Notes: a model not told the origin generated them from the sequence alone. A DNA stretch of 64,000 bases from Bolinopsis microptera (GCF_026151205.1 NC_087078.1:15269118-15333117), one strand, 5' to 3'. Shown: positions 33,002 to 46,417, counted from the first letter of the stretch. A program made the numbers and translations.

Positions 33002-36000
33002 TCTCGTCACTGAAACGATAAACAGTTTAAAACTTTGCTTCTCCGACAATCAGGTGGCAACAGTTCAATAATATCTTCATGTTTTAACTTGAAGCGTCGT
33101 GTGCTGCTAGCTTTGTCTAATGATCTATTACCAAGCTAGCTGATCTTGAGTCGGATCTCCTTCATGATTCATACGACGTGCAAGCCAATTGCAACAAACG
33201 TCTATCCCGCAGTTACAATTCACAACTCATCGCCGGCCGGTCACAATTTTGATTTTTCGCGAGCATCTTATCGTAGTTCTGATGTTATGTTGTAGCATCT
33301 GAATTTGAGTGTCGAGCATATCTAGCAAGCAAGTGGCCCAACACTGCACATGTGCGCGGCGCGAGCGCAACTAACTTTTGTCAAACTGACTGCCCAACGC
33401 CTTACATTTTATCATTAGAATATAGTTGCGCCTGCGGTAAAAATAGCCAAAATTTTCAGCATAAACCACTTTGAGTGCGCTGGTCATGCGCTTTAACCCC
33501 AAGAAGGTGAGAGATGGTGATTTATCGCGTGTGAATATGTTATAATGCAATGGGAGTTGATTATAATGGGAATATATTAACAAGTAACGACTGACATATC
33601 ACTGATTTATACAGAATAGGCTTCAGAGCGTACTAATTTAAGAATTTGAAGAAGGGTAGCGGAGATTGGTAAAATTTAACGCGGGAGGTAGCTTTACCAA
33701 GTGCCAGACTCTAGTCGACTAGTCTAACCCTTACGCAGAGCCCATTACTTCATAATTCGTTTATGCCCAACCTTAAACCCATAATTCCAGCCCTATTTTA
33801 ACTTATTAACGCTCACTACAGCTGAGGGTCACCCCGGACCCTTGATAGTGGGCAGTAAGGAGCAACTAAAGACATAACTCCTCTGCAGACTGCAAGCGGA
33901 AACAAGAACTTATACTGGAGCCTAACCTAAGTATTGCGGAGTCTATTAAAGAGCCTTATAATCAACCATCCTGGGTCCGCTGTATAACTCGTATTATTCT
34001 TCTTTTGGCGTATTATACGTTTCATTTGTCGTATTTTACTTTCGGTATATATGGACAGCATAATAACGGGTAATAACCATAGCATAGGTTGATCTTACCC
34101 CTGTAGTTGCCACAGATTTGAAAACCAGGGGAACCACTCAGCTGTACCATCACTATACACCAGACACACAGCCAGTTTATACTCAAGTATCTGCTACATC
34201 TTCCCACAATTAAACAATTGGACCACGCCACAAGGCAGAAAGCTCCACAATATCGTGTTAAATATTAAAATACACTCCATCACTCACTCACACACACACG
34301 TTGAATAGACTTTAGTGCGATGAGGTGAAGAACAATGGGGCAAATGAGCATGTTGTTTCTAAATAATAATACTCCACCGCGTCAAGTCTTATTGTCAACT
34401 CTATTTACGATAAATTACAGTTGATAGTATATTTATTGTACTGCATGCTACTATAGTACTATCAGACATGAAATTTACAGGTGTTACTGCACAGGTCTGA
34501 TATAACGGTGAGGATAATACTGTGTGGTTGTGGGGGGATGAGAGTTGTGTATCAAGGATGCATGTTGGGAGATTCACAACAAACATTAGCAGACTTTGAT
34601 GCTGGGATGAAAACGTGTGCGGAGGAGATTGAGATGAAATTATTGTCACCTACTCTGTTGCTAGGACTGCAATCATAGATCAAACCATGCTCGTGTAAAA
34701 TTTACACAGGATTACACAGGATTACAGATTACAATTAAATTATAGGCCCACTATCGTGAACCGTCATAATTGTGCACAATTGGATATAAACATATCATCA
34801 AAGTTGGTTTGGAATCAGAGCCAGGCTTAGCCTTCGCGAGGTTCTCACCATTTTGATGTTAGAGATTTATTTCATTATTTTATTGACGTCATCTTATGAC
34901 TGGATCTGGTTTTGGTCAGATGAAAATAGGTGGTAAATGTTAAATCACAGTCGCTAGTCTTGAAATTACTTAACGAGCCTGCACGATGGTTACCTGAAAA
35001 TGGAGAACATTCGTGTTTTAACCGGAAGATAATGCTCACCTAATTTGAAGGCAGAAGACGAGACCTTTATGGAATAAACCTGCAGACGCGGGAATTTTAA
35101 AAATGCCTCCCAGTCAAAGTGCCCGGAGTGACTAGTCGGTATATTTAATATGGAATCTGGATCTATTTCTCTATGAGGTGTATTGTTTAGGAAACTGTCT
35201 CGAGTGTGTGCAGCACAGGAAACATTTGCTCGTTACACACACGTTACACACCCCCTGGACTCTACATACTGGACCCAGGGTAGCATAACTCCTTATACTG
35301 TGACTTTTGCCAAATCACAGGACTAAATGAGTAGATCTGATCTTAATAGAAGTTTTATAAATTGTACAAGGTTTACAAAAATAGTTCTATAAAAATAGAT
35401 CTTTATTTCGCAGTAGATAATGACAGGTGTACTGAAAACTAAAAACCGATATCCGAAGATCTGTCCGTTACCACTAGTACTACCAGTATAATGTATGAAG
35501 TTTTAACTGTGATCTAAAATATGTGACCGTCCTAGATTCTACTCAAAATACATCTTGTAGTTATACTCGAAATCGGAAGACAGTACTTGTTAATACTAAT
35601 ACGTTATAGTACTCAGTACTTTAGTGTATTACAGTATAATGGTGCAGCCGGAGACCCGACTATAACTGTTAAAGTAAGCATGCCAATGTATTAAGCAATT
35701 GCCAATTTTTGTGCTCTATTTCGAGACCAGATAAGTCTCATTATATTACGAATGACTTGATACATCTAAAACAGGTATCAGTAAAATCATACATTTCTGA
35801 AAGAAAATGAGTTGCAAAGTTATATAAAGAAACATTATTTATTAAAGCTGCTTTCTACCATGACTATCTGAGGTAAAACATGACGATTCAAATTGTTACA
35901 GATATAGTGGTTCTAAGGGTACAGTAGCCATACACTCTTATTCCTTTCCTCGCAATATTACGTGATCTCACAAAATACAACATTTTACCTCACAAAGTGT

Positions 36001-37944
36001 TCAAATATTTCCTGATCAGTAATCGGTATCCTGGTTACATCAACTATCTATACATTAGTTTAACCTTTGATGGCAATTCAGAGGGGTCAAGTTCCCCACT
36101 GCATGGCATTTAATCTAATTTCTTAGAGACTCTCAGTATATACCTAGTAGCTATGTGGCTGTATAATGTAATGTAAGGTAATGTCATTAATTATTAATTA
36201 GTAAGGATTTTATAAGGTCGTTTCTTCGCGACTTACTTTAATCGAATTATGAACATTTTGAATATCGACTAGCTTTAACTAAGGTCAGAAAGAAGAAGCC
36301 AAAGTATAATTTTAAACATGTTCTCCGAGTTTGGTTTCTTTGGAATAAAATCTCAACAAAATGCTCACTCAAAGAGTTTTATTTTCTATTTAACTAAGAA
36401 TTATAACTTTTCGGACGAAGGTACAAGTACAATCTAATTTCGACAAATTTTAAAATGAACATCTCAGAGTAAATTGACAACAGATTATTTGATCATGATA
36501 ATATACATCAAGATATGACTTGTTACTACAGGGATGCAACACTTGGAATTGCGGTGCAAACCCTACATAATCAGATTAGGGTCTGCAGGGTACTAGTGCT
36601 CTAGTATGAGAGCTTCTCCTGCTACCAGGGGAGTAGTAGGGTATCCTGCCATACCTATATTAACCCACTCAATATATCAACCCACTATTTAGATGCTCTG
36701 TCTGCAAATAACGTTCACTTCCAGACACATAAGCCAGCTGTAATTAATAAACGTCGTGGTTTCAATCTGTTCAAATTTAGTTTAAGGTCGATCCTTTACT
36801 CGAAATTAATGTATTCAAGCTATATTCAATTGTTTTGAACAATGTATCAAACTTCTCACCGCTCTTTAGCAAGGTGCCTTTTCTTCTACAGTTATCCCTC
36901 CAGACACATCTCACATTAGTCAAGAAGAAAATTAGACTTAGTGGTTTTCATTCTGTCTACGCTTGGTTTTAGGCAGACTCTCTGCATTCGATATTAATAG
37001 ATTAAAAAGTCAATCTATTCATTTGCATTTTATATTTCCTTTGAGTAAGTGGCCTAATGAAATATTGAGGTTGGTGCTGGAAAATTTAAATATAGATGTT
37101 GCAGTACAGGAGTAGCTGTTCGTCAATTTTCTTTCTCTGCTCGACTAAGTGATGAATCGTTTAACTTTTTAGGGTAAAACTTTAATGAAGTAATTTTCTG
37201 ATAGACACGTCTATAATCATCTGAGAACTTACTTACTAAAGTTTGACTCAAAACGATTCATCACGTCTTAGTCTAACATAGAGAGAAGATCGATCGACAG
37301 TTCTTATTGCCGCTGTTATGACATAGCTCACTAAGTAATATGTATTGGGTGGAAAGGTAAGTTTTAAAGGAACAGCAGGCTGCCAGGCTAAGTCATTTGG
37401 ATTGAATACATCTATTTAACAAGTAATAGAATTTAATGCACATCTGGAATGCATTGATCTAATAAATGACATCGAATTGAATAATAAATATGAGTTTGGT
37501 AATGGTTCTTGATTCTTCTCATAAACACATTACGAATTATATGGGACAGAAAACCCAATACACGTTACTGAACACATGTGACATGGCGTTACCATAGCAG
37601 CGATCTAGAGTCAATTACCATTTGTAGTTTTAAAACTCAAAAGAGACCTGTGTATAACAACATACATGGCAAATCCCAGATAATCATTTCAGGATCCACA
37701 ATGACAGACAAATTTACAGACGATTCGTTTACGAGGCTAAGAGTGGGGAGGGTTTGATTGATTTTACACATACCCCATGAGGTTTAAGAGATCACGTGAT
37801 GTGGTCACGTGTTAGAGATCTCCTAACCAGCTCCACTCCCTGACATAAAGAGCTGGTGACGCAAATGATATTGAGTTTAGGCTGTCAAATTAGGCACTGT
37901 TATAAAGTAGGGTAACCTTCACCCCCGGTTATTGGAGAGTAATA
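33002..37944. other. Long intergenic or intronic stretch; one candidate terminal exon
   Basis: About 4.9 kb with no strong gene. The exception is 34481-34678: after AAATTTACAG, 65 codons are open on the + strand (VLLHRSDITVRIILCGCGGM...) to a TAG. This looks like a last exon but has no partner. TCACGTGA lies at 37792. The rest is AT-rich, with no repeats or RNAs recognised. Confidence 0.35.
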
Positions 37945-38375
37945 CCAGTACTGCTACTACTAATACCAGTATAAGTACTACAGTGAGTGTACAGGAGTAA
38001 TACCAACTCTGTACTACAGTGAGTGTACAAGAGTAATACCAGTACCAGTACAACAGTGAGTGTACAAGAGTAATACCAGTACCAGTACAACAGTGAGTGT
38101 ACAAGAGTAATACCAGTACCAGTACTACAGTGAGTGTACAAGAGTAATACCAGTACCAGTACAACAGTGAGTGTACAAGAGTAATACCAGTACCAGTACA
38201 ACAGTGAGTGTACAAGAGTAATACCAGTACCAGTACAACAGTGAGTGTACAAGAGTAATACCAGTACCAGTACTACAGTGAGTGTACAAGAGTAATACCA
38301 ACTCTGTACTACAGTGAGTGTACAGGAGTAATATCAGTAGTCAGTACCAGTACTACATTAAGTGTACAGGAGTAA
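37945..38375. repeat. 37-bp minisatellite, about 11 copies
   Basis: Unit AGTGAGTGTACAAGAGTAAT plus ACCAGTACCAGTACAAC. Central copies are almost identical and the edge copies are degenerate. Its long open frames on the minus strand are a property of the 37-bp unit, not a gene. Confidence 0.95.
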
Positions 38376-38550
38376 TAATTTAATATGGTTAAAACATGAT
38401 ATTTACTGTTTAGCAAATGTACAAGAGTTAAACTCAAGGTGATTTGTCATGTTAGAGTTGTGAAGGATTAGGTATAATAAGCTGGTCTCGGTGAATGTAG
38501 GCGCTTCATTTATACCTTTGGTATAATGAGAAATATTGTGCAACGGTAAC

Positions 38551-40160
38551 CTTGCTAGACAAGAATTACTGCATGCAGACAGGATCGAGTTGAGATTCTG
38601 GTGATTTTGGTGATTTTGGAGGCGGTCACGCAATGCAGGGTCAGTAAGCAGGCTTTAAAATTTTAGGCAATTTATCCTCGGATACTTCTAAATTAGGCAC
38701 CGCTCGAAACTAAGTCAATATCTTATGCAAATCGCAAAACTATTAGACGGTCAAACCAAGACCAACCAGGGACAAAAGGAAATTGCGGCATGTGCGGGAT
38801 CGCGATTTTTCCCATTTTTTGTGACAAATTTTATGTGTCGTCTGTTTGGCTTGTCGCGGTATCGTGATTTTTGGGCAAAATAATCGCGATTTTCTTTGCC
38901 CTGAGACCAACCAAAGAAAACTGAAAAATGTAACGTGTTCAATGTTCACAAACCTGTTTCTAAGACATTCAGCTAACTCCCCCTGTAATCCCTGAAGAAG
39001 CACCTGTAGATCTCCCACAGGATCACTGTTCCCTGTAAACAGGGGCACACACTCCGAGATCTGGGCTTCCAGTTCCGTCACTGCTGCCTCCATATCTGCC
39101 GGAATTTCTAAAATATCAGAGGTTAGCTTTGTAGTTAGGTATCTGAATGTATAACAGACACTCATGAAATGCAATGAAAAACTTGCGATATTTTCAATAG
39201 ATCCACTGACCATAATACCAAATAATGAGTCATTAATTGCAATTCAGAGGCATTAGCTGCCGTTATAAATTATAATATAAGTAGCGGTTAAGCAAAAAAC
39301 GGACGTCTTACCTTCATACCAAAACATGGCTAAGTCTACCGAAAAGTTGCGAAATAATACGTTTGTAACAGTAAGATTAAACAGACCACGTAAACACGGA
39401 GAAATTAATTCAAACGAAAGAGTTGATTATTTCGTATAGCGTAAGGCATGACACCAGCATGCATGGACAAATCATGTATAGATAAAAGGGATGATGTATA
39501 AATCCTTGATTAGACCTTAACAGTTCTATTGCAAGTGGTAGGAAGGAGGCGTAACGATTAGTCACATCTTGTTAAGTTGAGAGCGCTTTCTCAGACATCA
39601 GTGCAAACATTAGGGTAATAGTTTGGCCATTTCATGTCACATGTAATGTCACGAGTAATGTCACGTGTAATGTCACGTGTAATGTCACGTGTAATGTCAC
39701 GTGTAATGTTGTAGGGTGTTTCATTGACACTTACCCGGGTTGTCTGTCTGCGTTTCAATCGGTGTTCCAACGCCCTGAAAATTTTTATCATTAAATTTGA
39801 AAAATTGGGCAATTTTATAATGATAAAAAGGCATTGGAGTTATACAGTCATCTCCAGGAGAAACCAAAATTGTGCAGTCGTGAAAGACTAATATAATAGA
39901 AAAAGGGATTATAAAAATTCTGCTCTTACCTTGCTTTGATAAACTCGAGGACATGCCAGATACTTGGCCACTCTCAGCTGATCAACAGCTATGAGGGCTC
40001 TCGAGTGCTCCCTCAGCAACTCACTGTAGTTCTTCTGAAGTGTGCTGTACGCATCGTCAGACCCAGGGGTATCTCTGCTACCACTCTCTGATGATTTTTT
40101 GTTGTGGTTTCCCACATTTTTCATCTCCCCTTGAGGATTGATTTGAGTGAGATCCATCAT
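38551..40160 (-). CDS. 5' exons of a coiled-coil protein gene with an AKNA-like motif
   Basis: Four exons in matching phase: 40160-39930, 39774-39735, 39107-38954 and 38652-38551, each with AG/GT borders (for example TTTTCAG and GTAAGAG). The first encodes a Ser-rich start and then an amphipathic helix, YSELLREHSRALIAVDQLRV. The pattern of a Tyr-Leu-Leu helix followed by a VDQLR or IDxLR turn is like that in the AKNA domain of a centrosomal microtubule organiser; this is a suggestion only. Exon 3 is a leucine-rich acidic helix (MEAAVTELEAQISE, LQGLQGELAECL). Exon 4 is Asn/Gln/His-rich. The gene continues beyond 38551 in phase 2; further exons were not found. The start is the first of two adjacent Met codons. 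Confidence 0.6.
39635..39712. repeat. 12-bp tandem repeat in the intron
   Basis: TAATGTCACGTG repeated about six times, with two variant units at the left edge. Each unit carries a CACGTG core. It lies within the intron between the second and third exons of the 40160-38551 gene. Confidence 0.9.
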
Positions 40161-40414
40161 ATTATACCGTATGGAAGGAAAATTATATTTCCAGGTTTCT
40201 ATATATATTTTGTTGTGGTTATATAAATTTGTGATACTGTATCTTTCTTACTAAAAATGTTCCAAATCAATTGACAAGATAATTGATCACAATATGAAAT
40301 GTTAAATACAACCTATTAAGATTAAATAGCCAGCCACATGGTATCAAATAATTGAAATCTTCATCTATGAAACCAAAAAATCTGTGGAATCCATCAAAAA
40401 ATGAATTCAAACTT

Positions 40415-41848
40415 GTTCAACTAGTGAGATCTAAATCAAATGACAAAATAAAGAGGCAGTACACAGTAGAGTGCTGAAGCGATCGAATCATGCATCTGTA
40501 ACCACAATACTATTTTCTTTCAATTCAAACTCAGCCTGATTTTGTAGTTAATGTTTCTGATAGGAGTCTATGCCTTGTTTAATTGACACTTTCAAAATAC
40601 AGTTTTTAGAGCAACGATGCTACCAAAAAACTCAAGAATATTGAGTTCCAGTTGTGGTTTGTTTAATTAATGTTCATGGTTAAGCTTGAGTGGCCTCCTG
40701 TAGTTTTGGGTCTATCCCACTATGCTGTAACAGGAAAAACGGTAATAGAGACTGTTTCCTTAACTGATCAACATCTATAAGAGAGGGTTACTCAGTTACT
40801 TTGAACCCCTTTTGATTCTCAATGAAACAAGAAATTTCAATGAAACAAGAAATGCCAGGCATATTACATCTCTCAGTCGACCCTTGGCGTGATGTCAAAC
40901 ACCACTGTTAGTGGTGTAATAAAGGGCCCCGCTAACCACGCCATGCAGGGAGTGGGGTGGAGGCAGGGGGTGCAATCAGAGCTGAGGGGGTGCTTTATTT
41001 GAATTTATTTATGAATATAACATAATATGTATTGATTGTTTTGTGGTAAATAAACATTTTGTTTTTCTTATTCCAAAAAAATATTTGAGGGTGCAGCAAA
41101 GAGCTGTAGTATATATAAATAATCGATATGTAGCTGTGATGAACTAAATAATACACAAACATGGATGTAGCAGCTCAGCTTTTCAGCATGCTCCCATTGG
41201 AGCTCCGGGGTATCACAGTGCTAGACGGTTTCAAAGTTGGTCTAGGCAGATTTATAGAACAGTACCCCGACACACCACCTGCTCCAGGCTACATTTCGAC
41301 AAACGATAACTCAATGCTGAGCTGTGAGCTGCAGGAGGACGCACTTGATGCAGTTGTCCTGAGCACACCCTGCTCACCAAAACGTACGTACATAACATAA
41401 TTTTGCATTAAATAATAAAACTATTCAACTGCATCATAAACCGCATCATCATTCGCCATCGACTAGTTGTATGTGAAACATTTTACTGACAAATTAATAG
41501 TCTGAAATGTCTATCACTTCTCTCTATATGAGCACACATTATATTTTGTTAAAACTTTTAACAAGAAGCAATCCAGCTTGACCATGGCCAACCTGCTTTC
41601 CGGGAAAGATTCAAAGCTTGAAAGAATTAGCACATAGTGCGATGATATTTTGTGATGATGTGATGTCATAAATTTTACTTTACTTTACTTTATCCTTCAA
41701 AAAAATGGCAAAAACCGACCTTAAGAGCTAACTTTTGATTAATATAATAGCCTAGCAGTTAGAAAATATTTTATTAGCTTTAAAAATTATTGTTCCAACA
41801 AAAAGCTTAGTTAGGCCTAGGTCCCTTGGTATATAAGTAACGTGTATT
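40415..41848 (+). repeat. Dispersed repeat A, copy 2
   Basis: Inverted match to 12085-13513. It differs by small indels, including a duplicated AATGAAACAAGAAAT near 40830. Contains the short frame at 41161-41400. Confidence 0.85.
41161..41400 (+). pseudogene. LINE reverse transcriptase C-terminal tail, copy 2
   Basis: 79 residues, MDVAAQLFSMLPLELRGI and on, differing at a few sites from the copy at 12786-12535 before a frame change at the last ten residues. The ATG is preserved in both although no upstream coding sequence exists. Confidence 0.5.
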
Positions 41849-43444
41849 AAATGAAAATCACTTTCGAGGCACCTCGACAAAACTCAAAAGCTACTCATGC
41901 TTTTTACGGAGAAATTATGCTTTTTACGGAGAAATAAGACAATAGTATTTTTGGCTTTGTTATATTTCTTTCAAAAGTATTCCAAAAGTATTCCAAGTCA
42001 CAAGTGATTTATATAAGTGCAAAGAAGTGATTACAATGCACGCAATTTGCGAAGTGTGCTTTCGCTGGAGATATAAACGGTACCTTAAATAAATTACATA
42101 TGTATCAAATTTTCATGCCATGTAATATCAAATATAAGCAAAAATATTCTGAAACTTGACTAAATTTTGAAATTCATAATCCCTAAAATTTATTTGTAGG
42201 TTTGTTGATTATAACCTAAATAAAAATGCGCGCCGAGTTGGACTCTTCACGTCGGATTTTACTAATTCACTCGCCAGCGCGCTATCACGTGTTTTTAATG
42301 CCGTGATTTCATTGGTCACCTCTATAACGCGCATTGTTTGTGACAGGACAGTTTTTTCACATAATTTGTCAACCGCGCGTGCAATAAACTCAATTTAAGC
42401 TCCGCTTTGTGACCGAAATGGGCCCTAATATGGAATTTATGCAACGCATGGCCGGTAATTAGCTAATTGAATTTTCGGCACAAGGACCAGGTTGCATATT
42501 ACATATACTTAAATACAGTGTAACATATTTTATTATTTTATTATGTCAATTAATTATATTAATTACGTCGCAAGAATGTTATCTGGTTCTTGTACCAGCT
42601 AGCTGCATGTTTGAAGAATTAAAACAAAATTTTATGACGACTCGTCAATGAGCTGTTAGAATTATAATAACAACATGTAAAGATGTAAAGATGTAAAGAT
42701 CGGTAATCTTTAATATAAACGCTACAGTTGATAAAATAAATGAAGGCAAAAAAAATCATTAACAAAATATATCGCTGATCGCCTTATAAAAGTGATAAAA
42801 TAACTGCAGTTGTTAAATAGAACTCAAAGAGTCTGAATGAAATTAACAATATCGGGAGCAATTAACAGTAACTGACCAAAACCACTAATCAATCATTATA
42901 TTTTGATACTTCAGATTCTGTAATTATACGATTTTCCTCAAACCTATATAATACCGACCATGATCGATATTTAAGTATAAGATAGCTTTATTAAAACTTT
43001 TAATCTGTGCATGGCAAGTGTGGGTGAACTCCTATGTGACAACTTTAATATCACTAAATATCTAAAAATCTCTAAATTTCTCTAAATGAAATTATCCATC
43101 GCATCATATTATTATTATATTAGTGGAACTATAAGTGCCTAATTCAGTGAGGATTTCTCTATTGCAGTTGGATTGCAAAATAAAACACGTGGCAGAAGCA
43201 TGAACTCGCTCATCAAAACCGGCCGAATTATATAGTCAATTTAATTCTGAGCGCCAAACACGTATCCGATAGTAAACAACAAAATGTTAATTCTCTGTCT
43301 TCTCTGTTCTCTTTACCGAATCAAACGAGGAAAAAGTGGAATCGCAAATCCTAAAGTTTCAAAATTAAAGATATTTTTTGTGCTCAATATAACAGTGCAT
43401 CATGGATATAATATTAATTATAAAGGCAGAATGGTCATAAATTT
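41849..43444. other. Intergenic, no gene seen
   Basis: AT-rich. 41855-41950 (CTTTCGAGGCACCTCGACAA) resembles sequence near 18945. No supported gene. Confidence 0.4.
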
Positions 43445-43577
43445 TTACTCGAAATCACTATCGCTGTGTTGACCAGTGTATTTCGGAAATAGTTTCCGCT
43501 TTTTCTTCGTTGGCTTTGGGAAAGTGGCTGCAAAATCGTCTCGGCGGATTTGGGCATTTTCTCCAAGCTTCCGAACC
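43445..43577 (-). CDS. Candidate terminal exon with a basic, NLS-like tail
   Basis: After the acceptor ATTTCTTTCAG, 43 codons are open to a stop: VRKLGENAQIRRDDFAATFP, then KPTKKKRKLFPKYTG and an acidic end (SDSDFE). KPTKKKRK fits a nuclear-localisation signal. The composition looks coding, but no upstream exon could be linked because the flank is filled with repeats. Family unknown. Confidence 0.35.
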
Positions 43578-43612
43578 CTGAAAGAAATTGATATATTTAA
43601 ATTTATTCAATA

Positions 43613-44000
43613 GTAGGAGCTGTTACGGGCATTTTCGGCTCGATACACCAGGGTCATCAGACATGTCTTAAAAGACGTATTTTTGGCCCCTGAATCGATT
43701 GGTGATAGTGGAAAGTGTTGAAAATGGGGTTAACCTGGTTTTATTTGAAAAAAACCGATTTTTGGCCCTAAAAATGGTCATTTTTTGAGGTTTTTCAAGA
43801 TTATCGATAGGTTAATTTCAAGGAAAAGCTTAGATATTTCGGTTTCTGATACATTTTAATATGCCGCATTAGCTAATATTAAGTTCATAAGCGCACATAA
43901 GAGTTAACCTGGTCAAAATTTTAAAAAACCTTCCAAAAAAAATGTTTTTTTGCGCGCTAAATTTTATCGGCTCTTTATACATCCAAAATGAAATATTTTT
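43613..44000. mobile_element. Partial copy of the GTAGAGGC-TIR element
   Basis: Starts with GTAGGAGCTGTTACGGGCA next to TA. 43650-43800 (GATACACC, GACGTATTTTTGGCCCC, AAAAACCGATTTTTGG) resembles the right half of 21146-22002 in reverse. The far end was not found. Confidence 0.55.
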
Positions 44001-44183
44001 GCTCACAAAGTGTTTTAATACTGTTCAATAATACTATTTGATAGTTTTTCAGCGTCAAAACAAGTTTTGAAAGCGGAAGCAAAAATTATATTTTTCGTGG
44101 TGCTGAGCACTTTGAAAATTTTTGAATAAAATCGAGCGCTACCGTAAAATTTTAGTAACCCTTCCCTGAAACTCATTTAAGTT

Positions 44184-44355
44184 TTTGTACCGTCAGTGTA
44201 TTGTCCTTTTCTGAAGTTCATGCCTTCTCTGGCTTAATTTCATTTAATATTGTTTAATACAGTACAGTTTTTGTACCGTTAGTGTATTGTCCTTTTCTGA
44301 AGTTCATGCCTTCTCTGGCTTAATTTCATTTAATATTGTTTAATACAGTACAGTA
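44184..44355. repeat. 86-bp tandem duplication
   Basis: TTTTTGTACCGTCAGTGTAT through TTTAATACAGTACAG stands twice in a row with one base different. Confidence 0.9.
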
Positions 44356-44596
44356 AAGTGTTTTATAATAGTAGAGTGCCATTTCTAATACTTCAATGTT
44401 ATATTGTTGAGATACCTTTACTTGGCTGTATACCTTTTGTTAATACAATTTCACCAATTTAGTATTGCATTGCTTATATGACTATTTGGATTTATAATTT
44501 ATCGATTGTGGGTATGAATAAACTTTTGGTTCACAATCAACAATATAATGTCTACTGTGTGGTACCCTTACAAGATTAATTATAGATCTTTTGACA

Positions 44597-45350
44597 GGAA
44601 TGCCTTACTTAAACCCCCTCATCCATCACTCATTCCGTGTTACCTGTTGGATGTGGAGGAACCCTACCACAAACTGAAATATTGTAAAGGTACCCTTCAG
44701 TACATAAATAGAGCACTGTAAATAATATAGATTAGTTACTGCTATCTTCTCAATGCAATTTTGAATACATGTCAGGAACACCTATCTTAAACCCCCTCAT
44801 CCATCACTCATTCCGTGTTGCCTGTTGGATATGGAGGAAATCTACACCTCAAAGTGGAATATTGTAAAGGCACTCTTCAGTACACATAAAATAGAGCACT
44901 GTAAATAATATGGATTAGTTGCTGCTATCTTCTTAACATGATTTTGAATTTACAAATAGTAGTAGTGTCAGGGGCCTTTTATATATTATATTTGAGTATA
45001 ATACATTTTACCTTATAATTAACCATCACTCCCGTCTAGGAAGTACTATGTATTTGTGTATGTAATTGAGATCGTATCAGCGCCTTTCATTCTACTCAAC
45101 GCGTTTCATTCTACTCTAAACAAGCTTGACATATATGAGAATGAAACGTATTGAGTAGAATGAAAGGCGCTGATACGATCTCAATTACATACACAAATAC
45201 ATAGTACTTCCTAGACAGGAGTGATGGTTAATTATAAGGTAAAATGTATTATACTCAAATATAATATATAAAAGGCCCCTGACATCAGAGTAAATGTCAG
45301 GAATGCCTGACTTAAACCCCCTCATCCATCACTTATTTCGAATAAATGTA
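44597..45350. repeat. Repeat cluster with GTCAGGAATGCCTGACTTAA units
   Basis: The sequence CAGGAATGCC..ACTTAAACCCC plus CTCATCCATCACT occurs at about 44597, 44774 and 45297. The first two copies extend for about 150 bp (GGAATATTGTAAAGG, AGAGCACTGTAAATAATAT). A large palindrome sits between the second and third. Confidence 0.75.
44967..45283. mobile_element. 317-bp near-perfect palindrome (fold-back element)
   Basis: Arms of about 150 bp run from GTCAGGGGCCTTTTATATAT on the left to its complement ending GGCCCCTGAC on the right. Only about three mismatches are seen (for example CCCG versus CCTG). The loop is about 20 bp around AAACAAGCTTGACATAT. The high arm identity implies recent origin or gene conversion. 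Confidence 0.9.
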
Positions 45351-46135
45351 TAGATGCTGCATTGAATTCATGAAGATATCATTCGTTTTGAGCAATCATT
45401 CCCTTAGCTCCCCCGTTCTTTGATTGTTTCAAAGAAGTAGTCAAACTACAATATGTATTTAATTGTTTAGTTACATCTATTGCTTGTTATTTAAGCCATT
45501 TCATCTCTAGTAGATTCAAATAATTTCTGTAATTCTGAATTATGTTGCTGAACAAACTTGACAATCACCATTAGAAAGAAGGTGACATGTTTATGGACCC
45601 AGAACTAGCTAAGACAGTTCTCTGTGTACATTCGGATCACTTCAAGAATCTTGTGGTTTGTTAAAAGACTTCGATCCGCTCACAGCCATGCAGATTAAGA
45701 TGACTTTAGATCGAAATTATTTTGATAACAATGAAAACTCAAATGGTTTGATTTTTAGCTAAATTACCATAATTATTATAATTAATTAAATACAGGCTGA
45801 CAATGTTTCATTTCACAAACTGTATCTGAATAATGTAATTTTAACTGAATCTTAAGCTGTTCAAACAGCTTTGTTAGATGATGTTATCGATGCTGTATAA
45901 GTTGAAACCTTTTGATGATGAGAGGCACATGAACAAACCTACACTAAACAATACTACATTCCAGCTTGGAACGAAATGAGTGGAGTTGAACGACGCCCTG
46001 TTTATCGAAACTACATCAATCAACTTTTCAACTATGCAGGTTATTAATGAAATAGGTACTACTATTTTTTCGGAACTAAGTCCGATCTACGCCAGATAAC
46101 CCCCTGCATATATCCCTGTCCCGCATCAGGGTTCA

Positions 46136-46417
46136 CAGTTCCTCTTTTGAGTTTGTCCCAATTTCCTTCAGTAACATAGACAAGTAGCTTTGTCTTGGTC
46201 GGCCTTGCTGTGCTCTACCATGCATAGGTTTCCATAAGACTAAATCACTGGCAAGTAGCTCAGGATGTCTGATGCAGTGTCCCGCCATTTTTAGTCTCCT
46301 GCTTCGTAACTTGTTTGACAGCCTTGGTAGACTACCATACAAAGTTATATTGCTGACCTTGTCCTTCCATGAGGTACCCAGCACCATACGTAGCATCTTT
46401 GTGTATGTCCCGTCCAA
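46136..46417 (-). pseudogene. C-terminal fragment of a LINE ORF2
   Basis: 94 residues (DGTYTKMLRMVLGTSWKDKV, then KLRSRRLKMAGHCIRHPELL and GRAQQGRPRQSY). This is the conserved tail found after the reverse transcriptase in RTE-like and related invertebrate LINEs. 5' truncated, with a stop where the family usually runs on. Confidence 0.8.

Noticed and set aside
37919-38252. Two overlapping long frames, and a CRISPR-like array
   Set aside because: A 37-bp minisatellite with no unique spacers; its unit happens to lack stops in two frames.
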